Shown here: positions 48,501-61,100 of the stretch, one piece after another
How positions within the stretch are numbered: the stretch's first letter is position 1
How the letters are laid out: every line of letters begins with the position of its first letter
DNA from: Camelus bactrianus
Lineage: Eukaryota > Chordata > Mammalia > Artiodactyla > Camelidae
Reading direction: 5' to 3'
DNA length: 64,000 nucleotides
NCBI RefSeq assembly: GCF_048773025.1
Contig: NC_133547.1
Span: 46,095,004 to 46,159,003 of the forward strand
The notes under the pieces: generated by a model
Told to the model about the DNA's origin: nothing
The model's input: the letters and a program-made list of their open reading frames with translations, nothing else
Databases searched by the model: none
Made by a program: the position numbers and the translations under genes

Positions 48501-51500
48501 TCCACACGAGTGAGAGGGCAGTGGCATGGCTAATCCAGAAATCATTGTGTGTTGGTTTCAGAATATATGCTTTATACTTGGCTTTAATTAAGGTGGGTTT
48601 GTTGAATGGAATAAATGATGCTCTGAGGGCATTGCATTTTGAAGACTTGGCTCATTAGGCATATTGTCTGGTTTCACTTTCCCAGTCCTTCTCTAGGGTT
48701 CCTGCCTTCCCCTTTTACCCAGAAGATGGTTCCTCACTTCCTACCCTCCAGCTCTTAGCCCCCAGCTGACAATATGTACTGGTCAGAGCTGAGCCGTCTT
48801 TTCTCTGAAACTCACCCAAGTCCTATCATGCATATGGAGAAAGGATGATTTTAGTTTTGTGACGTTCAGCAGACTTGTTTTCAAATGCTAGTGTACGAGA
48901 TGATAGTGTAACACTTAGGAGCAGAGTCCCTGAAGGCAGACAGCTGGGATTTGAATCCTAGCTCTGCCACATATTGGCTGTGTGACCTTGACCTTGGGGA
49001 AGCTCCTTAACTTCTCTGGACTTCAGTTTCCTTATCAGTAAAATAGAGATAATAATGGTACTACCTCGTAGGGTTTTTTAATTCAAATTTATCATTTTTT
49101 AATTGAAGTATAGTTGATTTCTAGTACTTCAAGTGTACAGCATAGAGATTCAGTTTTATATATATATTTTTTTCAGATTCTTTTCCATTACAGGTTATTA
49201 CAAGATATTGAATATAGTTCCCTGTGCTACACAGTGGGTTCCTTGTTGTTTATCTATTTTATATATAGTAGTATATATCTATTAATCCCAAATTCCTGAT
49301 TTTATTCCTCTCCCTTTTTCCCCCTTTGGTAACCATAAGTTTGTTTTCTTTGTCTGTGAGTTTGTAGGGTTGTTTTGAAGATTAAATTTATAAACCACGC
49401 AGAACAGTGCCTGGCATATATATGTGTTTGCTGCAATTATTATTTTTATGATGTAAAAAGAAATGTGGTATGTTTCACTAATTCATTCAGTGAGTATCTC
49501 AAGCACTTCAAACTGTACAAAGCCTTCTAACTTGAATGTCATAAATAAGAAGGCAGAAGGAGATGATCTAAGGGGATGGAGTGGAAGGGGCAAACGTAAT
49601 CCAGATTATCTCCGTGTCCGTGTTTTTAACGTTCCAGTTCTCCGAGCCGCTGTGGCCAGGAATGTATCTGTGGCTGAAGGAAAGGAGCTGGACCTGGCCT
49701 GCAACATCACAACAGACCGAGTGGACGACGTTCGCCCCGAGGTGGCGTGGTACTTCAGCAGGACCCCGGACAGCACCTTGCCCGGCCCCCGCGTGTTGGC
49801 TCGGCTGGACCGTGATTCCCTGGTGCACAGCTCTCCTCACGTTGCCTTGAGTCACGTGGACGCACGCTCCTTCCATTTACTGGTTCGAGATGTTAGCAAA
49901 GAAAATGCTGGCTACTATTTCTGCCACGTGGCACTCTGGACACCTGGGCACAACAGGAGCTGGCACAAGGTGGCAGAAGCCATGTCGGCCCCAGCTGGTG
50001 TGGCCGTGACCTGGCTAGGTGAGTGGTTTGAAGGATGGCTCTTAATCTCTCCAGCTTAATCCCTCCTCTGGGATATGGAGAGGAGTCAGGGTGCTGTGTG
50101 TTTTGCAGTATTTGGGGTTCTTGATATCAGGAGAAGCATACTGTCACCTGGATAGATCCCAAGCTGAGGAGGTGAAACAAAACTGGCTGAAATAGAATCT
50201 GGCAGGCAAGGGAAACATTTAGATAATGTGGCCTCAGTTGTCTCAATACCCTCATTTGAGAGGATATAGTTTCCTTTTGTTGTCGAGATTTGCAGGATCA
50301 GGGGCCCTGCTGAATGGCTGTTTGAAGGATCTTTGTTGGAGGGAGAACACTGCCATTCTTCCTTTCCTTTTCCTAGACTCCTGGGGACTGTCTGGCAGGA
50401 GCTGGTGCTTTCCTAAAGCCCAGTGAAGAAAAAGAATCCCTCCAGTTCATGAAACTTGTTTTCTTCACTCAATGTCCTGGAGTCCCAAAATGATTTTTTT
50501 TTTAATTTTTTTTTTACAGATATCCATTAAATGTAGGGGCCTTCCTGCTTCCCTCGCTCTTCTGGTGGGCTCTCTCCCCGTGTACGATTCCCAGGGGCAG
50601 AGCAAAGTGGCCCTCAACTGTTGACCACATTGCCACCTGTGTTATAGCAACTTGTCACATATGTGAAGGTCATTGTTGTATCTTTTTTTTTTTTTACATT
50701 CCCATCTTCCCTATCTCTTATTTTCTTTAATGCTTGCCTTCCAGGGCTGAGTTTTCTTAATTTTGTTACCATCTTGTAATTAATCGCAAGTAAACTTAGA
50801 CAGGATGGGGCCCAGTGGAGTGGAGAGAACTTGGCTTCCCACGTCCGTTATGGCAAAGATGGAGATGGGATTGCTGGTCAACCTCTTCCTTGTTTTCAGC
50901 TTCATGTCTACTGTCTGCTGAGTGTTCTGAGCCCACATGAAGGCATTTGGCATTGCTCTGTTAGGAGTAAAACAGATCTTTAAAGGTTAGGAAATCATTT
51001 CCTCCTTCGTGTGATGCTGAATGTCCTCCCGCCGTGAGCCCCAGCTCACGCTCAGCTCTTGTCTCTGCATTGAAATCTCGCGGGTTAGCGGCACATTCAC
51101 TGTCTGTCTCTCCCTAATAAGCCTTTATTTGGCCAAGATGGGGAGTTGGCAAGTGGGGACAGAGGGGGCAGGGAGAAGAAGAGTAATAAGAGAATGAGCA
51201 GAGAGTACGTCCAATTCAGAGCGAGACTAGGCAGGGTGTTAGTCATCCCTGGTAGCAAAGTGATTCTTTGATATCTGCAAAGTGAAAGGAGCAGGGTTTA
51301 CCTGGCGAGCTTTTATTCCAGTCCTCTGAACCCTGTGTGAGAGACTCACTGTGAAGCACTGAACTGGAACAATGTTAGCCCAGCTAGAACTCTCCTTAGC
51401 AACCTTCAAAATAAAACAGATGTTGTCAGCACCGAAAGAAGAGTTTTCATCTCTGGAGCTGAATGTGTCTCATAGCCCTGATCCTCTGTGCATCGTGCGG

Positions 51501-51575
51501 GGCTGTCAGATCCCAGACCTGACTCTCGGCACCCCTCCCCTGCCAACCTAGAATCACAGCTCAAGAGTTTTTTGG

Positions 51576-51609
<34 letters not shown>

Positions 51610-52114
51610 TGCTGCCTGCACTCCAATTTTAGGGCCTCTTTGAAGTACTCATGCATTGATCCCAGTATACCCCGGGGGAGATGCAGGAACTGTCAGGAAA
51701 TTGGAGGGGAGCTCTGGGAGGGAGTGGGCTCTTTTAGCTGGAAGGGATTTGTTGGTGGCTGTTCTCCGGAGAGTGGAAGGAAATCAAGAGACTAAATTGT
51801 GGGAAAAGGCTCAGTTATTATCCTCAGAATCCAGCACTGTTGTCATGAAAGCCATCAGTGTGCTTTCCCCTGGCTGATCTAAGTCCCCAGATCCCACATC
51901 TCTCCCAGTTCTTTGCATGGAATGGGCACTCACTAAACATTGGCTGGATGGGTAGATAAGCCAGCACCAACACATGGCTAGTGTTAAAATATGTGCATAG
52001 GAAAAGAAGAATTGCAAAGAAAGCAATAATGCTCAACTCAGAATATTCAGAGATATTGCACATGGAAACCTACCAGGAGTGTAAGTGGTTTTTTGTTTTT
52101 GGGGTTTTTTTGGT

Positions 52115-52153
<39 letters not shown>

Positions 52154-55100
52154 TCTTTCTTCCTCTTAAATCACTCCTCCATCCCTGTCTCTATGACTCA
52201 CAACATTATAGCTCCTTGGACACTTGTCAGGTGGCAAGTCGGGCACAAGTACAGCAGTGGACCTTTCTCCAGGACCTCCCTGGAGGTAACTGAGAGGTGA
52301 CAGGAGGACAGGTGACCTGCCAAGTACTCTATTTATATAGGTCCTCTTATGTTGTGTGACTGTGGGATGTTGTCACAAAAGAGCTCCTGAGAAAGCTGGT
52401 TCTCTATGCAGGTATTACACAAAACGCTCAATTTTGCTACTTGACAGATTAAAAATAGTAACTATCGTTTATTGAACACTTACTGAGTGCCTGGAACTGG
52501 GCCAAGGGCTCTAATGCATTAAATACTTGATCCCCACAACAACATTGTGAATGAGATACTGTCCCAGTCCCCATCTGAAAACTACTGATCTTCATTTTGC
52601 TTACAATTCTGAGGGTCAGGAATTAGGGAGGGACTCAGCGGAGTTCATCTCCATTGCACATGGTGACAGCTGGGACAGCTAGGGCTGGGGATCCCCTTCC
52701 AGATGGCTTTCTCATGCACGTGCCACCATGTTCCAGAGCCTCTCTCCCTGTCCCCACATGGCATCTCATCCAGGCCCTCACCACATGGCTTGGGCTTCTC
52801 ACAGCGCTATCTTCTCAGAACAGTCACGCTTCTTACCTGGTGGCTGACTGCCAAGATACAGGATGTGGAAGCACCCTGCCAGTTAAAAGCTATCCTTAGG
52901 ACTGGCACAGTGCATGTCTGCTGTTTTCCATTGGTCAGAGCCGTCACAGAGTCTGTCCAAGTTCAAGGGGTTAGGGATAGAGACCCCATCTCTTAATGGG
53001 AGAGTCGCAAGGTCACGTTGCACGAGGGCATGTGGGATGGGAAACCTTCCTGCAGTCATCTTTGGAAGATAGAATCTACGCAGTGGTTAGTGCTTGTTTC
53101 TTTTATTTCAGAAGAAATGTTTAGGTTGGTTTAGGGCGTGTTATGGCCCTGGGTCAAGTCTGTCCCAAGTATTTTCATCTTAAGTGGAGTCTCTCCTAAG
53201 TATCGTCATCTTCTGTGGAAGCAGTTTCGGTTTTGGGAATCAGCTGCACTCCTGAAACGGAAAGCTAGGTTGTTCTTGTCCTTGTTTGCTTGGGGTTGGT
53301 GCACTGAGTAGATGAGGGGTTAAAACTGACTGGCGTCTTTTCATGTTCCATCGTGTAAACCAGACAGATCGGGCAGTGACGTGAATGGGTCTGTCAGGTC
53401 CAAGAGGACTCGTAGTAAGTAGCTGGGAGGACTATGGTTTTTTCAGAGGGTAAGAAAAAGCCTCTTTTACTTAGGATGTATGTCCTACTTTTGAAGGGAA
53501 AAAGAGGACTTAAGTTGGCTTGCAAAATGAAGCCCAATTTAAAGCAGGAGACATAAAAATAAAATCAAGATCAAAAGGGGTAAAAAGAAAAAAATCAAAG
53601 AATAGATATTGCAAGATGGTTGGGATGAATTAGTTACTGCATTTGAGCACTGAATTTGCCTCTGAAGTTTTGAAGAGTCGAGGCAAAAAGAGATGTGATT
53701 ATACAGTTCTCCTCTGATGAAGGAAAACAAACAAAAGAGACAAACTTTTTCTTGGCACTGAATTTAGCGTGTGCTTTTTTATTTAAGGGGCACTGGATAA
53801 CATAATGGACAGTGCTTTCAACTGTTCTTTTACAAAAGGCTCTAAGTGATTGTTTACATGGATGTTTCTTATATCCACTTCCTAAAAAAACTGAGGGCAT
53901 AAATCTTAAGTGTGAAGGAGGTTTTGTAAGAAGCTGAGTTACTATGGAGGACAAAAGTTGCTTTGTGTTGATCAAATTTAGTATATGGCTAAAACTGTAG
54001 AGAATCTGGAGGAGTGGCTGGTTAATCTGCATATTAAGCCATCTCTCTCTGCTATCAGATGTCTTAAATGAGCCCTTGGCAAGAGTTGGATACTAATCGG
54101 TTCACGGTTGAGCTCTCCGCCTGAAGTCCCAGACTTCTGTGGTGTTAATTGGAGAGGGTTCTACAGGCTTCAGATACAAGGGCAGGAGGAGGCAGAGCTG
54201 AGTTCTGCTATTCAGGCTTAAGAACCTGATTTGCATTCTTCCCCACTAGAGGACCGTCCCCACTTCCAGCAGTGTGCCAGCGAGGAAGGTAATTATTTTT
54301 CTTTAAAAGGAGCTGTTAATCTGCTAAGTGCTTGGTAGAGACTTCCGAGTTCTTTGCCATCTATAGAAGGTGAGATTTAGATCTGCAGAATTTTATGGGC
54401 AACTGTCTGTCCCAGGTTATCTCTGAAGGCAGAAGCTCCACCACTGTCTAAGCATGTTATCTTGGGTGTGTCGCTTAAGGTTTCCGGGCTTTGGTTATCT
54501 TGGCTTGGGGGGATAATGCATATAAAGTCCTTAGCGTAGTGCCTGGCACTTAAGTGCTCTACGCGTTTCCATGGTGGCCATGGTGATTTATCCATGTTTT
54601 GAGGGGAGAATCCACATAGAACATGCTCTTCCCCACCAAGTTCTTAACCAAATAAGCATAGGGGTATCTTCGGGCATGGAGAACCAGTGTGCATGTGTCC
54701 AAGGAGGAGGGGCCGCGCTGACCACACCAAGCCCCTTTCTTGCCTCTGCCCCCAACTTTGACAACGTTCTCCTCCTCCCCTAGGCTAAGTTAATGAGGGT
54801 GAAGAAAGAAAAACCGGCATGAATGTCACTTTAGGTGTGCGGCATGAGTGTCCCATTCAAATAAAGTTATCTTCATTGCTCTGAAATCACTCATGCTGAA
54901 TATAGCCTCATTAATGGCTCTACGAAGTGGGGTAAAGTGCCCCCCAAAATAACAGCTCCTTATCTACAGCCTTCCCTATTTAAATGTTAGAGGATATTTA
55001 ATTGTTACATACAAATGACAATTGTGGCAACTCTTTGGTAATTAGTCAACTTGCTCAGCTGCCTCTAAAGCACCTGCCCAATTCCAGAGAAGAAACTCGG

Positions 55101-58100
55101 CCTCAGCAGAAACAAGGGCGCTTTTCCCCCAGTTTCCCCTCACTTGTGCATGCAGCCTGTCCGTCTGATTAGCTCTACCATGTTAACTAAGCTTCACAGG
55201 GGGTATTAGAACGTGGCCCTGCTGTACAGTTCAGGACTAGTGTCTCAGCTGTTATCATCGCCCTTGTCTTCTGGGATGGAGCCAGTTTTGAGAAAGCATT
55301 AAGGACTGGGTGTGTGATGAGGTTATGCAATTTGGCCCTAGTGGGAGCCAGGCCATGGAGCCAAAGCCTCTCCTTTAATTCTACTCCCACACACCGTGCA
55401 AGGCCTCCGTCTTTGAACTTACCTCCTTTGGGCTTTGGTTTTGTTTTTGTTTTTCCCGTTTAGGAAATGTACCTGAAAACAGTACCTGTCTCATCAGGCT
55501 GTTCTGAAGATTCAACGAGAATGCAAGGCAAGTGCGTAGCATGGTCCCTGGCATGCAGGAAGCCCTCTGTAAAAGCCAGGTATTAGTATCATTGCACCTT
55601 CCCTGTAGAATGGTTGTGAGACGAAAAGAAGGAAGTAACCTGAAACCCCCAGTTCATGTCCCTGCACACAGTAGGCACAAAATACCCGCTTTCACAAATT
55701 AGCCAATGATCCTGAGCATTTTCATTGTCTTGCAAGTTACAACAAAGGAGTTTAATGACCCATATTCCAAAAATAAAAGTCTTTTCTTGGTGGGAGTGAG
55801 GGTGGGGGTGAGGTTCGCGTTGGGGGAGGCTGCAGCTCCAGGAGGTGGCGGGTGTGTGAGCAGGGCGCCCTGGGAGCCAGACTGGGGAGCAGATCCTTGT
55901 TTCTCGGAATGTTAGGGATGTGGTACCTTAGCCCGACCTCAGTATTCTGTGAAAGGGCTTACAGCGTGGGTGGGTTGTTTGTTTTTGTAGGAAAAACCAC
56001 CAGCTTCAGTTGTCAATATTTTGCTGATCATATTTCATCTCTCTTCCCTTGCCTAGGTAGACACACACACGCACAGGCACACGCACACCAGTGTCCCTCT
56101 CTCTTTTTTCCCACCTTTCCCTCCACCCTTTTCCCTCTGGAAGAATTTGGAGGGGGGAGGAGGTAATTAGGTTTCTTTCTTTCTTTTCTTTCTTTCTTTT
56201 TTTTTTTTAACAGAGGTACTGAGGATTGAACCCAGGACCTCATGTGTGCTAAGCATGTGCTCTACCACTGAGCTGTATACCCGTCCCCACTTCTGGAAGA
56301 ATTTAAAACATATCCCAGACATCATGTAATTTTGCCATTAAATACTTTAGTATGCATCTTTAACTGATAAGCATTTTTTAAACATAACCACCATTGCGTT
56401 CTTAGCTGATTTCTTGATGAGATCAAGCAGAATATAGCAGTAATCAGTAGTGGAATGCTTGTACCGAAAATGAGCATTTTTTAATGCAAAATATTAAATT
56501 TAGTCCAATTCAGCAAGTGTGTTAATGTCTTTCATGTACAAGGCACTGCACGCACAGCACATGCAGATGAAGAAAGCAGGCTGTCCCTGACCCTGCAAAG
56601 AGCCCTGTACAAGGTCCGTAAGACAGACAGATCTGTAACTAAAGTTCAAGGCAGTGTTCAAGTAAAATCCTTCGAGAGCAGGGAACCTGGTGGGCGGTTG
56701 GGTCTCTGTGAACGTTTGCTGAATGAGAAGCAGAGGTGGGACAGGCTGCTGAGTTCAAAGGAGGCCTCTGTTAAGGAGAGGCGACCTGGGAGATGTCTGT
56801 GCACAATGGACCTTGAGGAACAGGCCCAGTCACTGCCAACAATTTTTTAAATCGTGAAACAGCAATAAAGGAAGATTTCCACACACGCATCAAAACAAAA
56901 AAGAAATAAGAAGCACGCACACGCCTACCATTCTGGCGTAGTGGAATTATATATTTTCTAGGAGTGTTAAGTCCCATCCGACCTCCAAGGCTGGTGGATC
57001 CTTTAGATCACCGAGAATCCACTTGTTTGTCTTTATTTTAGGATCCTCCTTTGAGGGGCCTAACATTTAGTTTTAACAGAGAACAAGGAGACCGACCAGG
57101 CAATGAAGACATTTTCCTCCTGTGTCAAGCTGGAATTCCTATAACTAGATGCACACATGCTGTAACCTCCCCCTGCTCTCCCTTTTCTAAATTTGGATAC
57201 ATAAATTTAAACAGATCCATCCGGGGGTAGAGGAGGGGGTAGAACGGGAGAATCTATTCAGTCATTTACTCAGCACCCTATTGAGCAGGTGTCCCAGGAG
57301 CTGAGGCACAGGCAACATTGGGAAGAAGGCAGAGGAAGTGACAAAGGGATGGTGACAGGTGCTATCGGAATGGAGTCTAGATTGTACACAAGAAGGCAGC
57401 GGGCAGTGGGGCCGGACAAAGGGGTTAGACTCACACGATGCAGACCCTTGAATGCCAGGCTGGGGAGTGTGTTCTTAGCTCGGTAGGCAAGAGGAAAAGC
57501 TATGGGAGGCTTCTTGAGCAGATGACTTTGTGGTGGTGTGAGCCCTGAGGTGGGTTGGAAGGTCGTTATAATAGTCCTGGCTGGAGGCAGAGGGCCAGGA
57601 TGAGGAGGGTGGTCGTGAGGTTTTCACGCACCTGCTGTGTGTGAGGCCTGGGGTCGGAGAATGGGAAGAGACCCTGAGGAGGTAGAGGTGGGGCCTCAGG
57701 AACCATCTGAGTGGAGAGTGGGAGATGGGGTGCCTTTCATGAGTGGAGTCTTAGGGAATCAGTGATGGGAGTGTAGTGACAGGAGCCCTGGTTGGAAAGT
57801 TAGAGAAGGAGGAGCTGATTTGGCTCATTTGGAGTGAGGTTTTAGCTGTGTGTGTGGGTGTGTGTGGGTATGTGGGGGGGGGTGTCCACTCCCTTCTCTG
57901 GCCCCAATCTGTCCTTAGACTCAGGCTCAAACACTGGCACCGGGCTGTGTTCTAGGCTACTTGACTTGGTCTCTCATGGCATCTCAAGATAAGCACGTTC
58001 GCAACCCTATTCATCTCACTCCCACCCACATCTGCCAACACACACACACATACATGCACATGCATACACACACCCGTGCGTACATACATTCATACATGCA

Positions 58101-61100
58101 CACGTACCAGGCCCCAGTCTAAGCACTTCCGCATATATTTTAACTGTTAATCCTCACAATAATATTATGAGGGAGGTAGTTGCTGTTGTTCTCCCCATTT
58201 TTACAGATGAGACACCAGAGAGGTTAAGTAATTGGCCCAGGATCACACAGCAGGTAACAGCAGAGCCAGGATTCAGACACAGTCTGGCTTTCAGACACAC
58301 CCCCGGCTCCTCACCACTGCTCTTTGCTGCCTCACAGTCTATTGGTCAGGTTATCGTGGTGACACATGTGGAGGGTGTTCGAGTTGTACTCGGAGTGGAA
58401 CCGGCTGCTGCTGCTTCGTGAGGATTCGATGTTGTGGTGATCCCGGCTGGTCCTGACTGGTCAGAGCGGGGGTGGTCTTGTGTACGCACAGCAGTTCAAG
58501 TCTGTCCTTTCCACGTGAAATAGACGTGCTTGTCCTTGTCTGTACCCTGCTTGCTATGCCAAAATCTGACATGAGGGAAGGGGCTGAGACCCTGGATGGG
58601 GGGTAATCTTGGCTTCTACACATGAGGATATAAATACGTTTCAGTGTTTGTTCCACTGCAGTTGCTGGAGAGGCGGTGTGTGTGTTCACACTCGGCCCAG
58701 GGGCAGGAGACTCCCCAGCTGTGCAGCTTCCCCTGTGAAACAAGGTGGCTGACAACGCTCTAGTGTCTTTCTCTACAGCGCCCACGTCACTGAGGGTGCG
58801 CTCCCCTGGGCAGGCAGAGCCGGGCGGGTGTAACTTTGTACGGCACAGGGTCCAGCCTCGCGTGCAGTTAATTCCTTGTGAAGATGACATTGGAGGGAGT
58901 TAGGATTTTGAGTTCTTTCCGTTTCCTGGCCACTGAATCATTCTTGGGGAAGTCGTGATGTTACACGTTTCATCAGAAATGTAAATCATGAAAGTACAGT
59001 TGCTTGACCTCAGCAGTTTATAATTTGTGTGAGTCATGAATAAAAGCAACATTAAGTAAAACTGAACTGTTTGATGCAGATGATGTGAATATAGTGTTGG
59101 CAAATGGGAAGTTCTGTGGTCAGGTAGAATTATTTGTCCCCTAGCAGGCAAAGTGCTACCAGAGAAAAATGCAGCCTTTTCTAAACGTTGTTAGCACCAA
59201 GGCAGCAAACGTTTATTGAGTGACTACTGCATGCAAGGCTGCATATTTGGAGCTTGGGGACAAGACCTTTAAGCAAGGAGTAATAACAGAGTGGCATGAC
59301 TGCAACGCAATAGTACCTACATGGTTTCTGGGAAAGAGAGGAAGGGTGTCACACTCTGGGTGCCCAGGAAGGGGACACCGAGGAGGTGACAGTGAAGAAT
59401 GAATGCAAGTTTGCAGGGCTGTTAAGAGGAGAGGCCACTGCAAACCAGTCACCACGGTGATGCCAGACTGGTGACCAGAGAACTTCGAATCATGAGGTGT
59501 GGCATGTGTAAGGGGTGGCGATGGGGAAAAGGAAGCAGCGAAAGTGTCCCCATGCCAGTTCCTGGGCAAGTGTGGAGGGAGGCCTTGAAATGTGGAGTTG
59601 CAGGAATGGATTGAATCGATACAGGGTTTTTTAATACAAGTGAAAAATAACAGGACTGTGACGGTGGCAGTGGGGATTCTGGGAGAGCATGGACTCCTCA
59701 CTCACCTCCCGCCCCATCAGAGTTTGTGCCTGGCAGGAAGCAGGGTGGTCATAGTGAGCGGGCTTTACTCCAGCCAGGACCACGGTGAGCGGTCTTCAAG
59801 GCCAGTGGAACTGAATGAGAGTTCCATGTGTTAGCGAAAAGAGTATCATTTGGGGAGTTTGAGGGTGAGAATACACGGGGGAGATGGTGACCTGGGGGCC
59901 TTGCGTTTGGGGCAAAGCCCCAGATGGCGGGAACCCGAGCCACGGCTGGCTGTCTGGCCAGTGCTAGCGTGTGCTCCAGGGTGGGGTTTTCCAGTGCTGC
60001 CCCACTGGCACTTTGGAGGTCTCTGGGCACTGCCTGGCCGGCCAGAGAAAATCTTAGCTGTGCATGGACATCAAGCTTCTTTAGAGATTCTTCTTAGAAG
60101 CTTCCAACCTCCTGGGGAAACTGACAGCTGACCCCAACCTGACAGATCAAGACTCTCATTGGGGACATTTGGCTTCTGGCCTGGCAGGGTGATCTTGAGG
60201 GGCATCGTGGGGGCAGCGTTCACAAGTTTTGCAATAACGCGCTCTTACAGGACCCTCCCCGGGCCACGCAAAGACCTTTCCCTGCTGCTGCAGTCAGCAG
60301 GCGGGCATTCACTTGTCAGGACAGGAGTGGTGCTTGTCTCATCCCTCCTGCTAATTCCTGGTATGTAGCTCTAATTTTTTTCTTTTTCTTTAAATCCTGG
60401 CCCCTCTCTCTTGTTCAGAACCAGAGTATCAGGTGTACCTGAATGCTTCTAAGGTCGCCGAGTTTTCAGACGACCTCACGGCGCTGGAATGCCGGATAGT
60501 GGACATGAAGAACGCGGAGGCGAGCGTCCGTTTCACGGTGTCCTGGTATTACCGGATGAACCGGCGCAGTGATGAGGTGGTGGCCAGCGAGCTCCTGGCA
60601 GTCATGAACGGGGACTGGACGCTGAAGTACGGAGAGAGGAGCAAGCAACGGGCCCAGGACGGAGACTTCATTTTTTCTAAGGAACATACAGACACGTTCA
60701 ATTTCCGAATCCAAAGGACTACAGAGGAAGACAGGGGCAGTTATTACTGTGTTGTGTCTGCCTGGACCAAACAGCGTAACGACAGCTGGGTGAAGAGCAA
60801 GGATGTCTTCTCCAAACCGGTCAACATATTTTGGGCATCAGAAGGTAGACGCTTTATTCTTGTTTATAAACGTTGTTTGGTTTTGACTTAAGTCATCCCA
60901 CGGTGCACTTTCAGATGCACGGTCACCCTGCGGGTTTCCCTTTATGTTCAGAGTCCAAGGAATGCACGCTCAAGTGACTGTTTCTCATCCACAGCATGAA
61001 CCAGCCCCTTAGCAATGATGACGCCGAGAAGGTAAGTCCTAACGAGAGGGCTGGGGCTTGGCCGGTGGTAGAAGGTCATCTGGTGGGAGTGCACAGCCTG

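Larger units (their letters stand above)
44664..49637 (+). other. PTGFRN: PTGFRN intron 3 (5.0 kb)
   Basis: Phase 1 intron. It carries a hAT-like DNA transposon relic (46215-46710), two antisense L1 3' ends (46761-47300 and 49093-49363) and a MIR split by the second one. The stretches 44670-46210 and 47300-48900 hold nothing I recognise, apart from a CTCF-like motif at 47360. Confidence 0.9.
50019..60418 (+). other. PTGFRN: PTGFRN intron 4 (10.4 kb)
   Basis: Phase 1 intron. It contains two long T homopolymers, MIR and L2 fossils, an MLT1-class LTR remnant, one camelid SINE with a perfect target-site duplication and a CA-rich tract. No gene is visible. Unassigned stretches are 50020-51560, 53030-54420, 54580-55460, 58340-59190 and 59600-60418. 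Confidence 0.9.

Noticed and set aside
56218-56285. tRNA-like sequence (also at 30705, 32205 and 4265)
   Set aside because: A and B boxes are present but these are tRNA-derived SINE heads with SINE tails and target-site duplications; no tRNA gene with an intact cloverleaf is supported.
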